A DNA stretch of 64,000 nucleotides, taken from positions 1 to 64,000 of the forward strand of contig NZ_LZIR01000041.1 of NCBI RefSeq assembly GCF_001667035.1, written 5' to 3'. Origin of the DNA: Mycobacterium sp. 852002-51057_SCH5723018 (lineage in GTDB: Bacteria; Actinomycetota; Actinomycetes; Mycobacteriales; Mycobacteriaceae). The notes under the pieces are model-generated. The model ran no database searches. It had not been told where the DNA came from and saw only the letters and a list, made by a program, of their open reading frames with translations. The stretch's first letter is position 1, and every line of letters starts with the position of its first letter. A program made the position numbers and the translations under genes. Shown here in pieces: positions 1 to 9,523 of this stretch.

Positions 1-213
1 CGCCCGCCCCCCCCCCCCCTCCCGATGCCGCGCCACCCGGCACGGCCAATGGTGAAGGGCCGCAGGCTGCCCCAAGCTCATTCGGTGGGGGAGCCGGTAA
101 ACCGGTGCCGTCGATCGCGGTCGCCCACTACGACCCGCGTACCGGTCGCTATGTCGGCCCGGACGGAAAGCTGTACCAGCAGTCGGATCTCGCGACGGCG
201 ACACCGCCTAAGA
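1..213 (+). pseudogene. Inverted 3' end of an mceF gene
   Basis: Plus-strand frame 3 is open from the window edge. It reads a proline-rich stretch and then YDPRTGRYVGPDGKLYQQ, followed by SDLA and a PKT ending near base 213. From family knowledge, Mce proteins commonly end in a proline-rich tail with a YDPxTGxYxxPDGxxYxQ block and a PKTWQDLL-like terminus. The mceF gene next door runs on the opposite strand and stops at 208 without this block. The segment therefore looks like the missing C-terminus of that gene in flipped orientation. The break is at about 207-214, beside an imperfect palindrome (GGCGGGGAG-TT-CTCCCGCC). The segment begins with a run of C at the window edge, so an assembly or chimera artefact is as likely as a real inversion. 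Confidence 0.7.
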
Positions 214-1707
214 CGGGGCGGGGAGTTCTCCCGCCGAGGGGACGTCGAGTGGCGCGATGGGCGGAAGGTCAGCCGACATTGGCGACAAGGGTGCCAGCGT
301 TGGCCCCGATGACGGCACCGGCGGCGCAGCGTATCCCGGTCCGGGTGGTCCATACGCGCCCCGCGGCCCCGGCGGTGTGCCGCGCGGCACCGCCCCCGGC
401 GGCAGTGGCGTTCCCTCGACCGGGCCAAAGATCCTGTTGTTGACGGTAACCCGGTCATCGGGCGGGATGCCCTGGGAGAGCAGGTTCGGATCCAGCGGGG
501 AGGGGCCCAGAACATGCTGGCGCATCGCCAGCGGCATGTACGGCTTGTCGCTGTTGCAGATTTCGACCGTGGGCGCGCGTTTGCCGGGATGACCCATGCA
601 TGGATAGTTGCGGGCGCCGCGAACCGAGAGCGGTGAATCCTGCGGGAGTTTGCAATAAAGCCCGTCTGGTGTGTCCATGTCGCTGGTGTCGGCCGGGGAT
701 CGCCATTGGCTCGGCGGCAAGAAGCCGACCGTGCAAATGGGCGGATCGTCGATCGTGAGTGCGAAGTCACCGACGGCCCGACCGTCCGGATGGTTCGTGG
801 GGCCGGCAGCTTGCTCGATAGCAACCGCCGACGGCAGCAACACCAGCAGCTGCTCCAGCGATGGGTGATAGGTGACCGCGATCTGCCCGATGGTCGTCAG
901 GTTGGCAAGCAACACCGGCAGCGTCGGTTTGATTTGTTCGAGCAGTCGGGACGCTTCGTTCGCGGCCTCGGGACCGTTTCGTAGCAGGGTGCGAAACTGG
1001 GAATCGTCGTTCACCAGGACGTCCGAGATGCCGGCGAGGCTATGCGCCCACGTTCTGATCGAATCGGTGGTGCGTGCTTGCGAATCCAAAAGCGGCCCAG
1101 TGTCTTCGGTGAGGGTGCGGGTGCGATCGACGACGCCATTCGCATCGCGGGAGATCGTGGACGAGGAGTCGAACAGTGACCCCAGGTCGTAGCCGGTTCC
1201 GTTGAAGCCCTGGAAGGACTCGTCGAGCAACTGGCCGAGTTTGGTCTTCGGGATGCTGTTGACCAAGGCACTGACCTGATCGAGCATCGGCCCGACCGGT
1301 TGCGGAATCGCCGTGTCGCGCACGGCGATTACTGAGCCGTCGTGCAGGTAGGGCGGCGAATCGGTTCTGGGTCGCAAGTCCACGTACTGTTCGCCGACCG
1401 CGGAGACACTGTGCACCTCCGCTTCCAGGTCGGCGGGCACCTTGGGTGAAGTGCCAAGCGACAGCGTCGCTTTCGCGCCGGTCGGCGTCAACGCCACCGC
1501 CGTGACCTTACCGAGCTGCACCCCGCGGTAGGTCACGTTCGAAAACCGGTACAGGCCGCCGGTAGCCGGCAGTTCCAGCGTGACCGTGATCCGACCGATG
1601 CCCAGCAGGGTCGGCGCTTGGATGTAGAAGAGAACCATCGCGATCACGCCAATGGTCCCGACGATCGTGAAAATCACCAGCTGGATCCGAACGAAGCGCG
1701 TCAGCAT
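208..1707 (-). CDS. mceF: MCE family protein MceF, C-terminus disrupted
   Basis: This is the last gene of the mce operon and encodes a 499-residue subunit of a cell-envelope lipid importer. An N-terminal membrane anchor (about residues 7-30) precedes the MCE/MlaD domain (about 38-115), with the SAVGEQYVDL core. A long helical region and a proline-rich tail follow. The ATG at 1707 directly abuts the mceE stop codon at 1708-1710, which suggests translational coupling. The sequence looks most like the Mce1F type to me, from memory only. The protein ends GELPAPS without the YDPxTGxY terminal block, which is found inverted at 1-213. The stop codon is therefore probably a product of the rearrangement, and the native protein would be about 70-75 residues longer. 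Confidence 0.9.
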   Translation of the reverse strand: MLTRFVRIQLVIFTIVGTIGVIAMVLFYIQAPTLLGIGRITVTLELPATGGLYRFSNVTYRGVQLGKVTAVALTPTGAKATLSLGTSPKVPADLEAEVHSVSAVGEQYVDLRPRTDSPPYLHDGSVIAVRDTAIPQPVGPMLDQVSALVNSIPKTKLGQLLDESFQGFNGTGYDLGSLFDSSSTISRDANGVVDRTRTLTEDTGPLLDSQARTTDSIRTWAHSLAGISDVLVNDDSQFRTLLRNGPEAANEASRLLEQIKPTLPVLLANLTTIGQIAVTYHPSLEQLLVLLPSAVAIEQAAGPTNHPDGRAVGDFALTIDDPPICTVGFLPPSQWRSPADTSDMDTPDGLYCKLPQDSPLSVRGARNYPCMGHPGKRAPTVEICNSDKPYMPLAMRQHVLGPSPLDPNLLSQGIPPDDRVTVNNRIFGPVEGTPLPPGAVPRGTPPGPRGAYGPPGPGYAAPPVPSSGPTLAPLSPMSADLPPIAPLDVPSAGELPAPS

Positions 1708-2982
1708 CTATCCGCCGCCGTCCGTCGGTGCCGGTGGGGGCGGCGGCGTTTGGCCAAGACCCGCGTCGGGCCCCGGCGCCGTGGTTGGCGCGGGCCCGGG
1801 CAGCGGGGCACCGGGCGCCGGTGCCGCGGCTGGCGGAGGCCCGGGCAGCGGGGCACCGACCCACGGTGGCCTCGTGGCGGCGTGCAATGGATCCAGCGTG
1901 TAATTCAAGTAATACGGGTCCCCGGGTGCCGGTACCTCCGGTTGGTCCAGCTGCCCCCAGTGGGTCCCCAACATCAGTCCCCGCTTGAGCCGTGGAATCG
2001 TCAGGTCCAAGTCGACATGCAGGTTGAAGTAGTCGCCTCGGACCGCTCGGTCGACGAAGTTCTGGGTGAACGGGAACACGAACGCCGCCGCAAGTGCCGT
2101 GCCGAGTTCCGGTCCGACGTCGGCGAGCGCGCGGATGGTCGGTTCCAAGTTTTTGAGGTTCGTGACCAGGTCGGCCTGGGTGTCGTTGATCAGCCGGGTG
2201 GCGGTGTTGCTGAAGACGCGGAGTTTGTCCAGGGCGGTCGTCAAGCGCGGCCGCTCCCTGATCAGCACTTCGAGCGCGGGCGGTACCTTGCGCAGCGCCT
2301 GGGTGAGAACGTCGCGTTGTCCGGCGAATGTGGCGGAAAGCCGGTTCAGCGCCTGGATCGAGGCGACGATGTTGTCCCGCTGTTGGTCGAGTGTTCCCAC
2401 GAACGTGTCGAGGCGAGTAAGGAGATCACGTACGGCGCCCTCACGCCCGGACAGCGCAGCGGTGAAATTGTGGATGATCTCCCCGATCTGTCCGAGGCCC
2501 CCGCCGTTGACGACCGCCCCCAGCGACGACAGCGTCTGCTCGGTCGACGGGTAGTTCGATGACCGGCTCAGCGGGATGGTGGCGCCCGGCTGCAGCCGTC
2601 CGCTCCCCGGTTGGCCGAGCGGCGTATTGAGCTCCAGATGCATCGACCCCAGCAGGCTGGTCTGACCGACGCTGGCTACCACGTTGGCCGGGACGACGAC
2701 ATCGCGCTTTACAGAAATCTCGACGTCGGCGTGCCAGCCTTGCACCCTCATCGTGCCGACGCTGCCGACGACGACGTCGTCGATCATCACCGGCGAATTC
2801 GACTCCATCGTACCGACATTCGGGACCTCGACGTGGTAGATGTTGGCACCCGGCCCGCGTCCGACCGCACCGGGCAAGGGTAATGAGTTCAGGCCGTGGA
2901 AGGCGCATCCCGTCACCGTCAGCATGACGCAGGACGAAATGGCGAGCACCCGCCGCCCCGGCACTCGTACCCGGGCGGTCAT
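1708..2982 (-). CDS. mceE: MCE family lipoprotein MceE (LprK type)
   Basis: This 424-residue protein has a signal peptide ending in a lipobox, LTVTGC, with the lipidated cysteine at about residue 26. This is the usual hallmark of the E subunit of Mce importers. The MCE domain follows at about residues 45-125, then a coiled, helical region and a proline/alanine-rich tail with a repeated APLPGP unit (a duplicated G+C-rich segment near 1793-1862). It overlaps the end of mceD by four bases (ATGA). By family, it would be anchored in the membrane and contribute to the hexameric channel that ferries lipids across the periplasm. Confidence 0.92.
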   Translation of the reverse strand: MTARVRVPGRRVLAISSCVMLTVTGCAFHGLNSLPLPGAVGRGPGANIYHVEVPNVGTMESNSPVMIDDVVVGSVGTMRVQGWHADVEISVKRDVVVPANVVASVGQTSLLGSMHLELNTPLGQPGSGRLQPGATIPLSRSSNYPSTEQTLSSLGAVVNGGGLGQIGEIIHNFTAALSGREGAVRDLLTRLDTFVGTLDQQRDNIVASIQALNRLSATFAGQRDVLTQALRKVPPALEVLIRERPRLTTALDKLRVFSNTATRLINDTQADLVTNLKNLEPTIRALADVGPELGTALAAAFVFPFTQNFVDRAVRGDYFNLHVDLDLTIPRLKRGLMLGTHWGQLDQPEVPAPGDPYYLNYTLDPLHAATRPPWVGAPLPGPPPAAAPAPGAPLPGPAPTTAPGPDAGLGQTPPPPPAPTDGGG

Positions 2983-4427
2983 GGTTGCTGCCCTTCGGCC
3001 GGCAGCAGCATGCCCGACACGCTCGGCGCCGGTGGTGGCGGTGGGGGTTCCATCGGTGTCGTCGGTGGGGGCGGCAGCGGCATCGCCGCGCCCGGTATCC
3101 GCGCTGGCGGCACCGCCCCCGGCGGTCCGACGGGATCACCGGGCAGACCGGTGTAGGCCGACACCGCGGGCGGGATCTCGGGTGGTCCCGGTTTCGGGCC
3201 CTCGCCGCCCGGGGCCAGGCGTTGCTCGGTGTAGACGATCTTGGAAGGGTCCACCGACTTCTGCAGGAAGATGTTGATGGGAATCGGCAGACTGTTGAAG
3301 TTGAGCAGGCGCAAACCGGGACCGAGAAACAGGGTGCACAGCTTGGCCGTTTCGACCGCGGTCACATTCTCGACGGCGCCGATTTGCGAGCAGCCCGGAA
3401 CGGGCAGCGGAAGAAGCAAACCCGAGGCCACGGGATTCGCGAAATCCATGATCCCGAACCCGCCCACGATCGTTCCGGTATCGGCATTGTAGTCGTTGAA
3501 GAAGTTACCGAGCGCGTTCGGCGACGCGTGCAGAATGTTCTCCAGAGCCATGTGCTGATCGACCAGGATCTGCGTGACGTCGGCCAACCGGGCAACCTGC
3601 TCGCTGGCCTGGTTGCGAGTCCCGGCGATGAATCGTTGCACCTCGCCGACCGCCGTCGACAGATCGGTCAGCGCGGCGTCCAGGTCAGACCTGCTGTCGT
3701 TGACCACGCTGGTGAGCGTGGCCAGGCGGTCGTTGAACTGCACGATCTGGGTGTTGCTGTCGCGCAGCGCCGTGACGAAGATCTGCAGATTCTTGATGAT
3801 GTCGACGATGTTCCCGCTGCCGTTGGCCAGGATCCGGCCCACCCCCGACAATTGGCCGAGCGTTTGCCGCAGCTTGTCGCCATTGCCCTCGAGTGCATTG
3901 GCGGCGCTGTCGATGAACCGGCCCACCGACGTGTCCGATACCCCACTCTTCGGTCCCAAATCCGTTGCCAGCCGCATCAACTGGGTCTTGACCTCATCCC
4001 ACTCGACGGGCACCGCGGTGCGTTCGACCGGTATCACCCCGCCGTCCGGCATGACCGGGCCGCTGGACCGGTAGGCGGGAGTCAGTTCGACGTAGCGGGC
4101 GGCCACCAGGTTCGAGGCGACGATGACCGCTTTCGCGCCCGCCGGAATGGGCACGCCCTGGTCGACTTTGAGGGTCATCTTGGCTACGGTGCCCGCTGGG
4201 TGAATCGACTTGATGCTGCCGACTTTGACGCCCGAGACCCGCACCTCGTCACCGGGATAGATCGCCGTGGTCGTGGTGAAATAGGCGGTAATCGTCTTCG
4301 GCCGAAAGAACGTATTACGGACGAGCACGGCCGTGCCGGCAACGAGGAGCCCGACCAGGACAACCGCCGCCACGGTCGCAAGCCTGTTGCGCGGGATCCG
4401 GGAGATCCGGGAGGTCCGGGAGGTCAT
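2979..4427 (-). CDS. mceD: MCE family protein MceD
   Basis: This 482-residue MCE subunit has a membrane anchor at about residues 15-36 and an MCE domain at about 43-120 (YPGDEVRVSGVKVG). A helical region and a very proline-rich C-terminus follow. I chose the ATG at 4427 rather than an upstream start at 4469. The 4427 start overlaps the mceC stop as ATGA and sits a few bases after a strong GGAGG ribosome-binding site. The reading frame is intact and the gene lies in the conserved A-to-F order. Confidence 0.92.
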   Translation of the reverse strand: MTSRTSRISRIPRNRLATVAAVVLVGLLVAGTAVLVRNTFFRPKTITAYFTTTTAIYPGDEVRVSGVKVGSIKSIHPAGTVAKMTLKVDQGVPIPAGAKAVIVASNLVAARYVELTPAYRSSGPVMPDGGVIPVERTAVPVEWDEVKTQLMRLATDLGPKSGVSDTSVGRFIDSAANALEGNGDKLRQTLGQLSGVGRILANGSGNIVDIIKNLQIFVTALRDSNTQIVQFNDRLATLTSVVNDSRSDLDAALTDLSTAVGEVQRFIAGTRNQASEQVARLADVTQILVDQHMALENILHASPNALGNFFNDYNADTGTIVGGFGIMDFANPVASGLLLPLPVPGCSQIGAVENVTAVETAKLCTLFLGPGLRLLNFNSLPIPINIFLQKSVDPSKIVYTEQRLAPGGEGPKPGPPEIPPAVSAYTGLPGDPVGPPGAVPPARIPGAAMPLPPPPTTPMEPPPPPPAPSVSGMLLPAEGQQP

Positions 4428-5542
4428 TGTGATCCTCCGATCCTTCCGCCCAACGTACAGCCAGGGCACACCGGAATACCGTTGTACGGCCAGGGGATCA
4501 GCGACCGAGGTACCGGCGAAGGGAAGCCGGGACCGCGAGCCGTGTCGAAGGTGCGGAATCCCCAGAGGTAGTCAAGGAACGGTTGGAAGAGTTGCGGGAT
4601 AAGGAAGTTCGGGACGAACGCCGAGTAGGCGTACATGCTGGAGATGGCCTCACCGACCGTGACCTCGAATTTCGCGAGACCCGGCAGCGATTTGGAGATG
4701 TTGTCGCGGTTCTTTTCCAGCATCGCGGTCACGGAATTCAGCTTCTCGAGCGTCGGCGCCAATTTGCTTTCGTTGTCGTGCACCAATCCCGTCAGCTGCC
4801 TGGCCACCGCCGACGTGTTGGCCAGCAGGTCCACGATCTCTTGTCGGCGCGCCGCCAGGACCCGGAGCAGATCGTCGGAATTGAGGATGAGCTTGTTGAC
4901 CTGCTGGCTGCGTTCGGATAGGACCCCGGTGACGTCGCTGGCACTCTTGAATAGGTCACCCAGGGTCTGGTTGCGGCCGTTGAGGGTGCGTGACAACCGG
5001 GTGAGCGCGTCGAAGGTCGGCCCCAGTTGGGGTGCAATCTGGTTGAGCGTCGCCGACAGCGTATCGAGCGACTGGTTCAGCGACTGGGTGTTGGTTCCGG
5101 CGGTGTTCGATGTGAGGTCGCTGACCGCTTCCGTCAAGGAGTAGGGCGAGGATGTGCGCGAGACCGGGATGACAGCCATCGGATGCATCGTGCGGCTACC
5201 GGCGGACTCCAACGTCAGCATCCGCTCGCCCAGCAGCGTGCCGGTGCGGATGTGCGCGGTAGTCTCCGACCCGAGCAGGATGTTGCCTTTCATCGAGAAC
5301 GTCACCAAAGCATCGCCGTTGCGCAGCGACATGTCCGACACCGTGCCGACTTTCAACCCCGACACCGTGACGGGGTTGCCCACCGCAAGGCCGCCGGCTT
5401 CCGAAAACAGCGCCTGGTATCGGACCGCTGTCGCCCACGACAGCAACCGTTCCGGCGACAGGCCCACCAGGATGACGAGCACGATCAGGACAGCGCCGAT
5501 GAGTCCGGCCTTGACGAGCCCCGCTCCGCGATACTTAAGCAT
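4424..5542 (-). CDS. mceC: MCE family protein MceC
   Basis: This 372-residue subunit of the Mce importer has an N-terminal anchor (about residues 10-30) and the MCE domain with the VGNPVTVSGLKVG motif. A long helical segment and a proline-rich end follow. The ATG at 5542 shares one base with the mceB stop (TAATG), a standard coupling arrangement. It is preferred to the GTG five codons upstream. The gene shows no frameshift. Confidence 0.92.
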   Translation of the reverse strand: MLKYRGAGLVKAGLIGAVLIVLVILVGLSPERLLSWATAVRYQALFSEAGGLAVGNPVTVSGLKVGTVSDMSLRNGDALVTFSMKGNILLGSETTAHIRTGTLLGERMLTLESAGSRTMHPMAVIPVSRTSSPYSLTEAVSDLTSNTAGTNTQSLNQSLDTLSATLNQIAPQLGPTFDALTRLSRTLNGRNQTLGDLFKSASDVTGVLSERSQQVNKLILNSDDLLRVLAARRQEIVDLLANTSAVARQLTGLVHDNESKLAPTLEKLNSVTAMLEKNRDNISKSLPGLAKFEVTVGEAISSMYAYSAFVPNFLIPQLFQPFLDYLWGFRTFDTARGPGFPSPVPRSLIPWPYNGIPVCPGCTLGGRIGGSQ

Positions 5543-6564
5543 TAGGGTTCCGTGCACCTTCCAGCATCTGACCTGAACCAGGGGGCTACCACCGTCTTGC
5601 CCTGAAGATCCGTGCCACGGAGCGTTATCTCGCAGATGTAGTACGGGATGGTGGCGCCGAATACTCCGAGTCGCGTCAGCTTGCGGTAGTTCTTCGGCGC
5701 CTTCTGGATTGCGGCGTCGAGGCGGTCCTTGTCCGAATCGAGTATCGGCGCCAGCCTGCTGAGCTGGTCTATGGTGCCGGACAGCGGCGGCCGCGCGTTG
5801 GTCAGCAGGTCTGCCAGCGAGGCGGTCCCCTTGTCCAGGGAGTCGATGGCGGCGCCGATGGTGTCGCGATCGTCCGACAGGCCGCTGACAAGCCGTTCGA
5901 GGCGATCGATTGCGCCGGAGAACTTGGTGCCGTCCTTGGAAAGCGTGCCGACCACGACGTTCAGGTTGTCGATCAGTTGCTGCACGGTTTGATCGTTGTC
6001 GGCCAAGGCATTCGAAAACGATGTGGTCTTGGCGAACAGCGACTCGAGAGTTCCGCCCTGGCCCTGGAAGACCTGCAACAACGCCGAGGTCAGCGCGTTG
6101 ACGTCCTGCGCATTCAGGCCCTGAATAACGGGTTTCAGTCCGCCGAGCAGCAGATCGAGGTCCAGCGCCGGCGCGGTGCGGTCGACGGGAATCTGACCGC
6201 CGGCCGGCAGACGCTTGGTCGAGCCCGGGCCATCGGCGAGCTCGAGGTAGCGATCGCCCACCAGGTTGAGATAGCGGACCGACGCCCTGGTGCCTTCGGT
6301 GAGGACGACATTGCGGTCGGCGTCGAACTTCACCACGACTTTTTTGTCGGGCCGCAGCGAAACGCCTTTGATCGTGCCCACCCGGATCCCGGCGACCCGC
6401 ACCGATTGCCCCGATTTGAGACGCGACACGTCGGCGAACACCGCCGAATACCCGGTCGTCGAACCCGTTCTGTACTGGCCGAAGATGAAAAACAGGAAAG
6501 CGGTCAGCACCGACATCACGACCACGAAGATCGCGAACTTGATCAGCGTGGCGCGCGTCCTCAT
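5542..6564 (-). CDS. mceB: MCE family protein MceB
   Basis: This 340-residue MCE subunit begins MRTRATLIKF, followed by a hydrophobic anchor. The MCE domain carries LKSGQSVRVAGIRVG and the YLNLVGDRYLEL core. The open frame extends 83 codons further upstream, but that part only shadows mceA. The ATG at 6564 overlaps the mceA stop as ATGA and is the natural start. The C-terminus carries cysteines (YYICEI and GRC) of a kind seen in MceB proteins. Confidence 0.92.
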   Translation of the reverse strand: MRTRATLIKFAIFVVVMSVLTAFLFFIFGQYRTGSTTGYSAVFADVSRLKSGQSVRVAGIRVGTIKGVSLRPDKKVVVKFDADRNVVLTEGTRASVRYLNLVGDRYLELADGPGSTKRLPAGGQIPVDRTAPALDLDLLLGGLKPVIQGLNAQDVNALTSALLQVFQGQGGTLESLFAKTTSFSNALADNDQTVQQLIDNLNVVVGTLSKDGTKFSGAIDRLERLVSGLSDDRDTIGAAIDSLDKGTASLADLLTNARPPLSGTIDQLSRLAPILDSDKDRLDAAIQKAPKNYRKLTRLGVFGATIPYYICEITLRGTDLQGKTVVAPWFRSDAGRCTEP

Positions 6565-7835
6565 CCGGGTTGTCCGATCTGAGCGGAGTTGCGCGGTGGG
6601 CCGGCGATCGGCCCGTACAACAGCTGCTTGAGGAGATCGGAGTTGATCAGCAGCTGTGGGTTTCCATACCCCACCGGGTCGGCACCGATATCTGTGATCA
6701 GTTGCGGCGGATTCGTATTGAACGGCAGCTTCGGCAGGCCCAGGCACCGCGGGCCACCCGTGGCCGCGACCTTGGGCAAGTTCGTCGGGTATCGATAACG
6801 TTCGCCGCCCCACGTGAGACTTGCCGAGATGTTGATGCTCGGTTCCGACAACGGCGGATTGTGCCCAATCTGTATGAGCCCGCCGAAACCACAGGTGAAC
6901 ACCTCGTGGTACTGGCTGGTCAGGTCGGTGGTCGGCACCAGCAGATGCAGCACATCCGTAAGCGGTTTGCGGTTCGTCGACAAGACGTCGTTGCCGATGT
7001 CGGCCAAGCCGATAGCGCTGATCAGCAGCGCATCCAGGTTGTGCTGCTCGTCGACGATCGTCTGGCTGATCCGGCTCGCGTTACTGACCGTCCTCACCAG
7101 ATCCGGTGCCGCGTCGGCATAGGCGTTGGACACAGCCGGCAAGAGCGCGAGGTCGCGACTCAATGCGGGGAGGCTCGGCTCCAGGTTGGCCAGAAACGAA
7201 TCCAAGTCGCTCAGCGATTGGCCAAGCTTTGCGCCCCGCCCACTGAACGCTTTTGCCAGCGCGCCCAGTGCCTCGTTGAGCTTCGCCGGGTCGATCTGGG
7301 CGAGCACCGACGTCAATTGCTGAAACACCGTGTTGATCTCAACCATCACGTGCTGGCCCTGCAGCGTCTGGCCGGCGTGGAGCCGCTGCGCCGAGGGGTC
7401 GGCGGGTGGTACCAGCTCAACGAACTTGGCGCCGAACACCGTCGATGACGTGATGTTCACGAGCACGTTGGCGGGAATGTAGTGCAAGTCCGACGGGTAC
7501 ATGTCGAGGTGAATCGCCGCTTGGCCGTTCGGTAGCGTTTCGATGGGGGAGGCGACCCTGCCCACCTGCACGCCGCGCATCTTGACCTTGGCGTCCGGGT
7601 TCATCACCAGGCCGGCGCGTTGCGAAATAACGGTCACCGGCACGGTTTCGGTGAATCCTCCCTGGAATAGCGTTATCGCCAGGGCGACAATTCCGCAGAT
7701 GACCACGACAGTGGTCAGTCCGAGCAGGGGCGCTAGGTAACTCGGCGGCCCCTGCCGGGTGGCTCCCCGCGCAGCGGCGGTACCCGGTAGCCGGCCGGCG
7801 GATGAGCCACGACCCGCTGGCACATTTTGCGTCAC
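6561..7835 (-). CDS. mceA: MCE family protein MceA
   Basis: This 424-residue A subunit is the first MCE gene of the operon. A basic, small-residue N-terminus leads into a transmembrane anchor (about residues 32-56). The MCE domain contains AGLVMNPDAKVKMRGVQVG and a STVFGAKFVEL core, and a helical region follows. The start is GTG, preceded by a strong GGAGGTGGG site, about 19 bp after yrbEB. In characterised Mce systems this protein helps form the periplasmic lipid conduit fed by the YrbE permeases. Confidence 0.93.
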   Translation of the reverse strand: MTQNVPAGRGSSAGRLPGTAAARGATRQGPPSYLAPLLGLTTVVVICGIVALAITLFQGGFTETVPVTVISQRAGLVMNPDAKVKMRGVQVGRVASPIETLPNGQAAIHLDMYPSDLHYIPANVLVNITSSTVFGAKFVELVPPADPSAQRLHAGQTLQGQHVMVEINTVFQQLTSVLAQIDPAKLNEALGALAKAFSGRGAKLGQSLSDLDSFLANLEPSLPALSRDLALLPAVSNAYADAAPDLVRTVSNASRISQTIVDEQHNLDALLISAIGLADIGNDVLSTNRKPLTDVLHLLVPTTDLTSQYHEVFTCGFGGLIQIGHNPPLSEPSINISASLTWGGERYRYPTNLPKVAATGGPRCLGLPKLPFNTNPPQLITDIGADPVGYGNPQLLINSDLLKQLLYGPIAGPPRNSAQIGQPG

Positions 7836-7854
7836 TGCGATCCCACCTCCTCCG

Positions 7855-8700
7855 CTACCCGGACAGGTTGAAGTTGCCGTTACTACCGTAAATAGAAAGC
7901 GAAACCAGCAGCGTTACCGACACCACGACGATGAGCGAGGTGCGCACCGCGTTACCGGTCGCGTTGCCGACACCGGATGGTCCACCGGAAGCGAAATAGC
8001 CGTAGTAGGTATGAATCAGCAAAATGGTCAACGCCATGAGAACTGCCTGCAGGAACGACCACAACAAGTCGAGCGGGTTCAGGAACGTGTCGAAGTAGTG
8101 CTCGTACAAACCCGCCGACTGACCGAGCAAAAACGTCGTGGTGAACTGGCTGGCGACGAACGACAAGATGACAGCGATGCTGTACAACGGCGTGATCGCG
8201 AGCATTCCGGCCAGGATCCGGGTGCTCACCAGGTACGAAATCGGGCGAATGGCCATGCTTTCCAGCGCGTCGATTTCTTCGTTGATGCGCATCGCACCCA
8301 ACTGAGCGGTCACCCCGGCACCGAAGGTCGCCGCCAAACCGATCCCGGCGACCACCGGTGCCGCGATACGCACATTGATGAACGCCGCCAGAAAGCCGGT
8401 TAGCGCCTCGATGCCGATATTGCCCAGCGAGGTGTAACCCTGAATGGCCAGCGTGCCGCCCGCGGCCAACGTCAAAAAGCCGACAATCACCACGGTTCCG
8501 CCGATCATCGCCAAAGTGCCTGCGCCCATGCTGATCTCGGCGATGAGGCGGATGACTTCGCGTGTGTAGTGGGTGGCTGCGAAGGGTATCCCGGCGAGCG
8601 CTCGGCTGTAGAACAGTGTGTGGTCGCCGATCCGCCCCAACGAGGCGACCGGCCGCTCGAGTTGGCGGAAAAACCTGGGATAGGCGGCTCGCAGCGTCAC
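7855..8700 (-). CDS. yrbEB: YrbE/MlaE-family permease, subunit B
   Basis: This 281-residue integral membrane protein of the MlaE family has about five to six hydrophobic segments. The conserved cytoplasmic loop is INEEIDALESMAIRP, with the EExDA motif that contacts the ATPase in this family. It pairs with yrbEA to form the inner-membrane permease of the Mce importer. The start is GTG, four bases after the yrbEA stop. No MceG-like ATPase is in the window; in mycobacteria it is normally encoded elsewhere. Confidence 0.93.
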   Translation of the reverse strand: MTLRAAYPRFFRQLERPVASLGRIGDHTLFYSRALAGIPFAATHYTREVIRLIAEISMGAGTLAMIGGTVVIVGFLTLAAGGTLAIQGYTSLGNIGIEALTGFLAAFINVRIAAPVVAGIGLAATFGAGVTAQLGAMRINEEIDALESMAIRPISYLVSTRILAGMLAITPLYSIAVILSFVASQFTTTFLLGQSAGLYEHYFDTFLNPLDLLWSFLQAVLMALTILLIHTYYGYFASGGPSGVGNATGNAVRTSLIVVVSVTLLVSLSIYGSNGNFNLSG

Positions 8701-8704
8701 GGGG

Positions 8705-9523
8705 TCACTTCGCCGTCATTTTGATGCCGACCGCGGTGACAACCACGTTGACTACGAACAGCGACATGAACGCGTAGACCACCGTTTCGTTCACCGCGTT
8801 GCCCACGGCCTTGGCGCCGCCGCTGCTGATGATCAGGCCGCGATAGCAGGCGACCAATCCGGCGATGAGGCCGAAAAGCGCTGCCTTGACACAGGAAATG
8901 ATCACTTCGGGCACCCCGGTCAGCAAGGTGATGCCCGCGGCGAAGGCCCCGGGATTGACGTCTTGCACAAAAACCGAGAAGGCGTAGCCGCCCAAGATGC
9001 CGATGATGCAGACCAGGCTGTTGAGCAACATCGCGACCAACCCGGAGGCCAGCATGCGAGGCGTCACCAGCCGTTGCACCGGATTGATGCCCAGCACCTC
9101 CATCGCGTCGATTTCTTCACGGATCGTTCGCGCCCCGAGGTCGGCGCACATCGCCGTGGCACCGGCTCCCGCCACGATCAAGACCGTGACCAAGGGGCCG
9201 ACTTGAGTGACCGCGCCGAACGCGGCACCCGCACCGGACAGGTCCGCCGCACCTAGTTCGCGCAGCAGGATGTTGAGCGTGAAGCTGACCAGAACGGTGA
9301 ACGGGATGGCTACCAATATTGTCGGGGCCAGGGAGACCCGGGCGACAAACCATGACTGTTCCAGGAACTCGCGCGCCTGAAAGGGCCGGCGGAACGCGAA
9401 CTTGATCGCGTCCGCCGACATCGCGAATAAACCCCCGACGGCCTGCATGGGCCCGGAGAGACTCCCCTTCAATTTCAGCGAGGGCAATCCCGGTGACCAG
9501 CGGTCGCCGCGCTTATCTGCCAT
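8705..9523 (-). CDS. yrbEA: YrbE/MlaE-family permease, subunit A
   Basis: This is the first gene of the yrbE-mce operon, a 272-residue polytopic permease with the loop motif IREEIDAMEVLGINP. I start it at the ATG at 9523 (MADKRGD), ten bases after GGAAGGA. The frame is open 14 codons further up, but that part has no family resemblance. The upstream 325-bp gap carries a palindrome that probably marks the operon's control region. Confidence 0.92.
   Translation of the reverse strand: MADKRGDRWSPGLPSLKLKGSLSGPMQAVGGLFAMSADAIKFAFRRPFQAREFLEQSWFVARVSLAPTILVAIPFTVLVSFTLNILLRELGAADLSGAGAAFGAVTQVGPLVTVLIVAGAGATAMCADLGARTIREEIDAMEVLGINPVQRLVTPRMLASGLVAMLLNSLVCIIGILGGYAFSVFVQDVNPGAFAAGITLLTGVPEVIISCVKAALFGLIAGLVACYRGLIISSGGAKAVGNAVNETVVYAFMSLFVVNVVVTAVGIKMTAK

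Noticed and set aside
1793..1862. Short G+C-rich repeated unit in the mceE tail
   Set aside because: It encodes a Pro/Ala-rich linker that commonly varies in Mce proteins, so I do not treat it as a separate element.
2985..4571. A 528-codon plus-strand open frame over mceD
   Set aside because: It is antisense to an mce gene with intact family domains and operon coupling, and it has no recognisable protein features.
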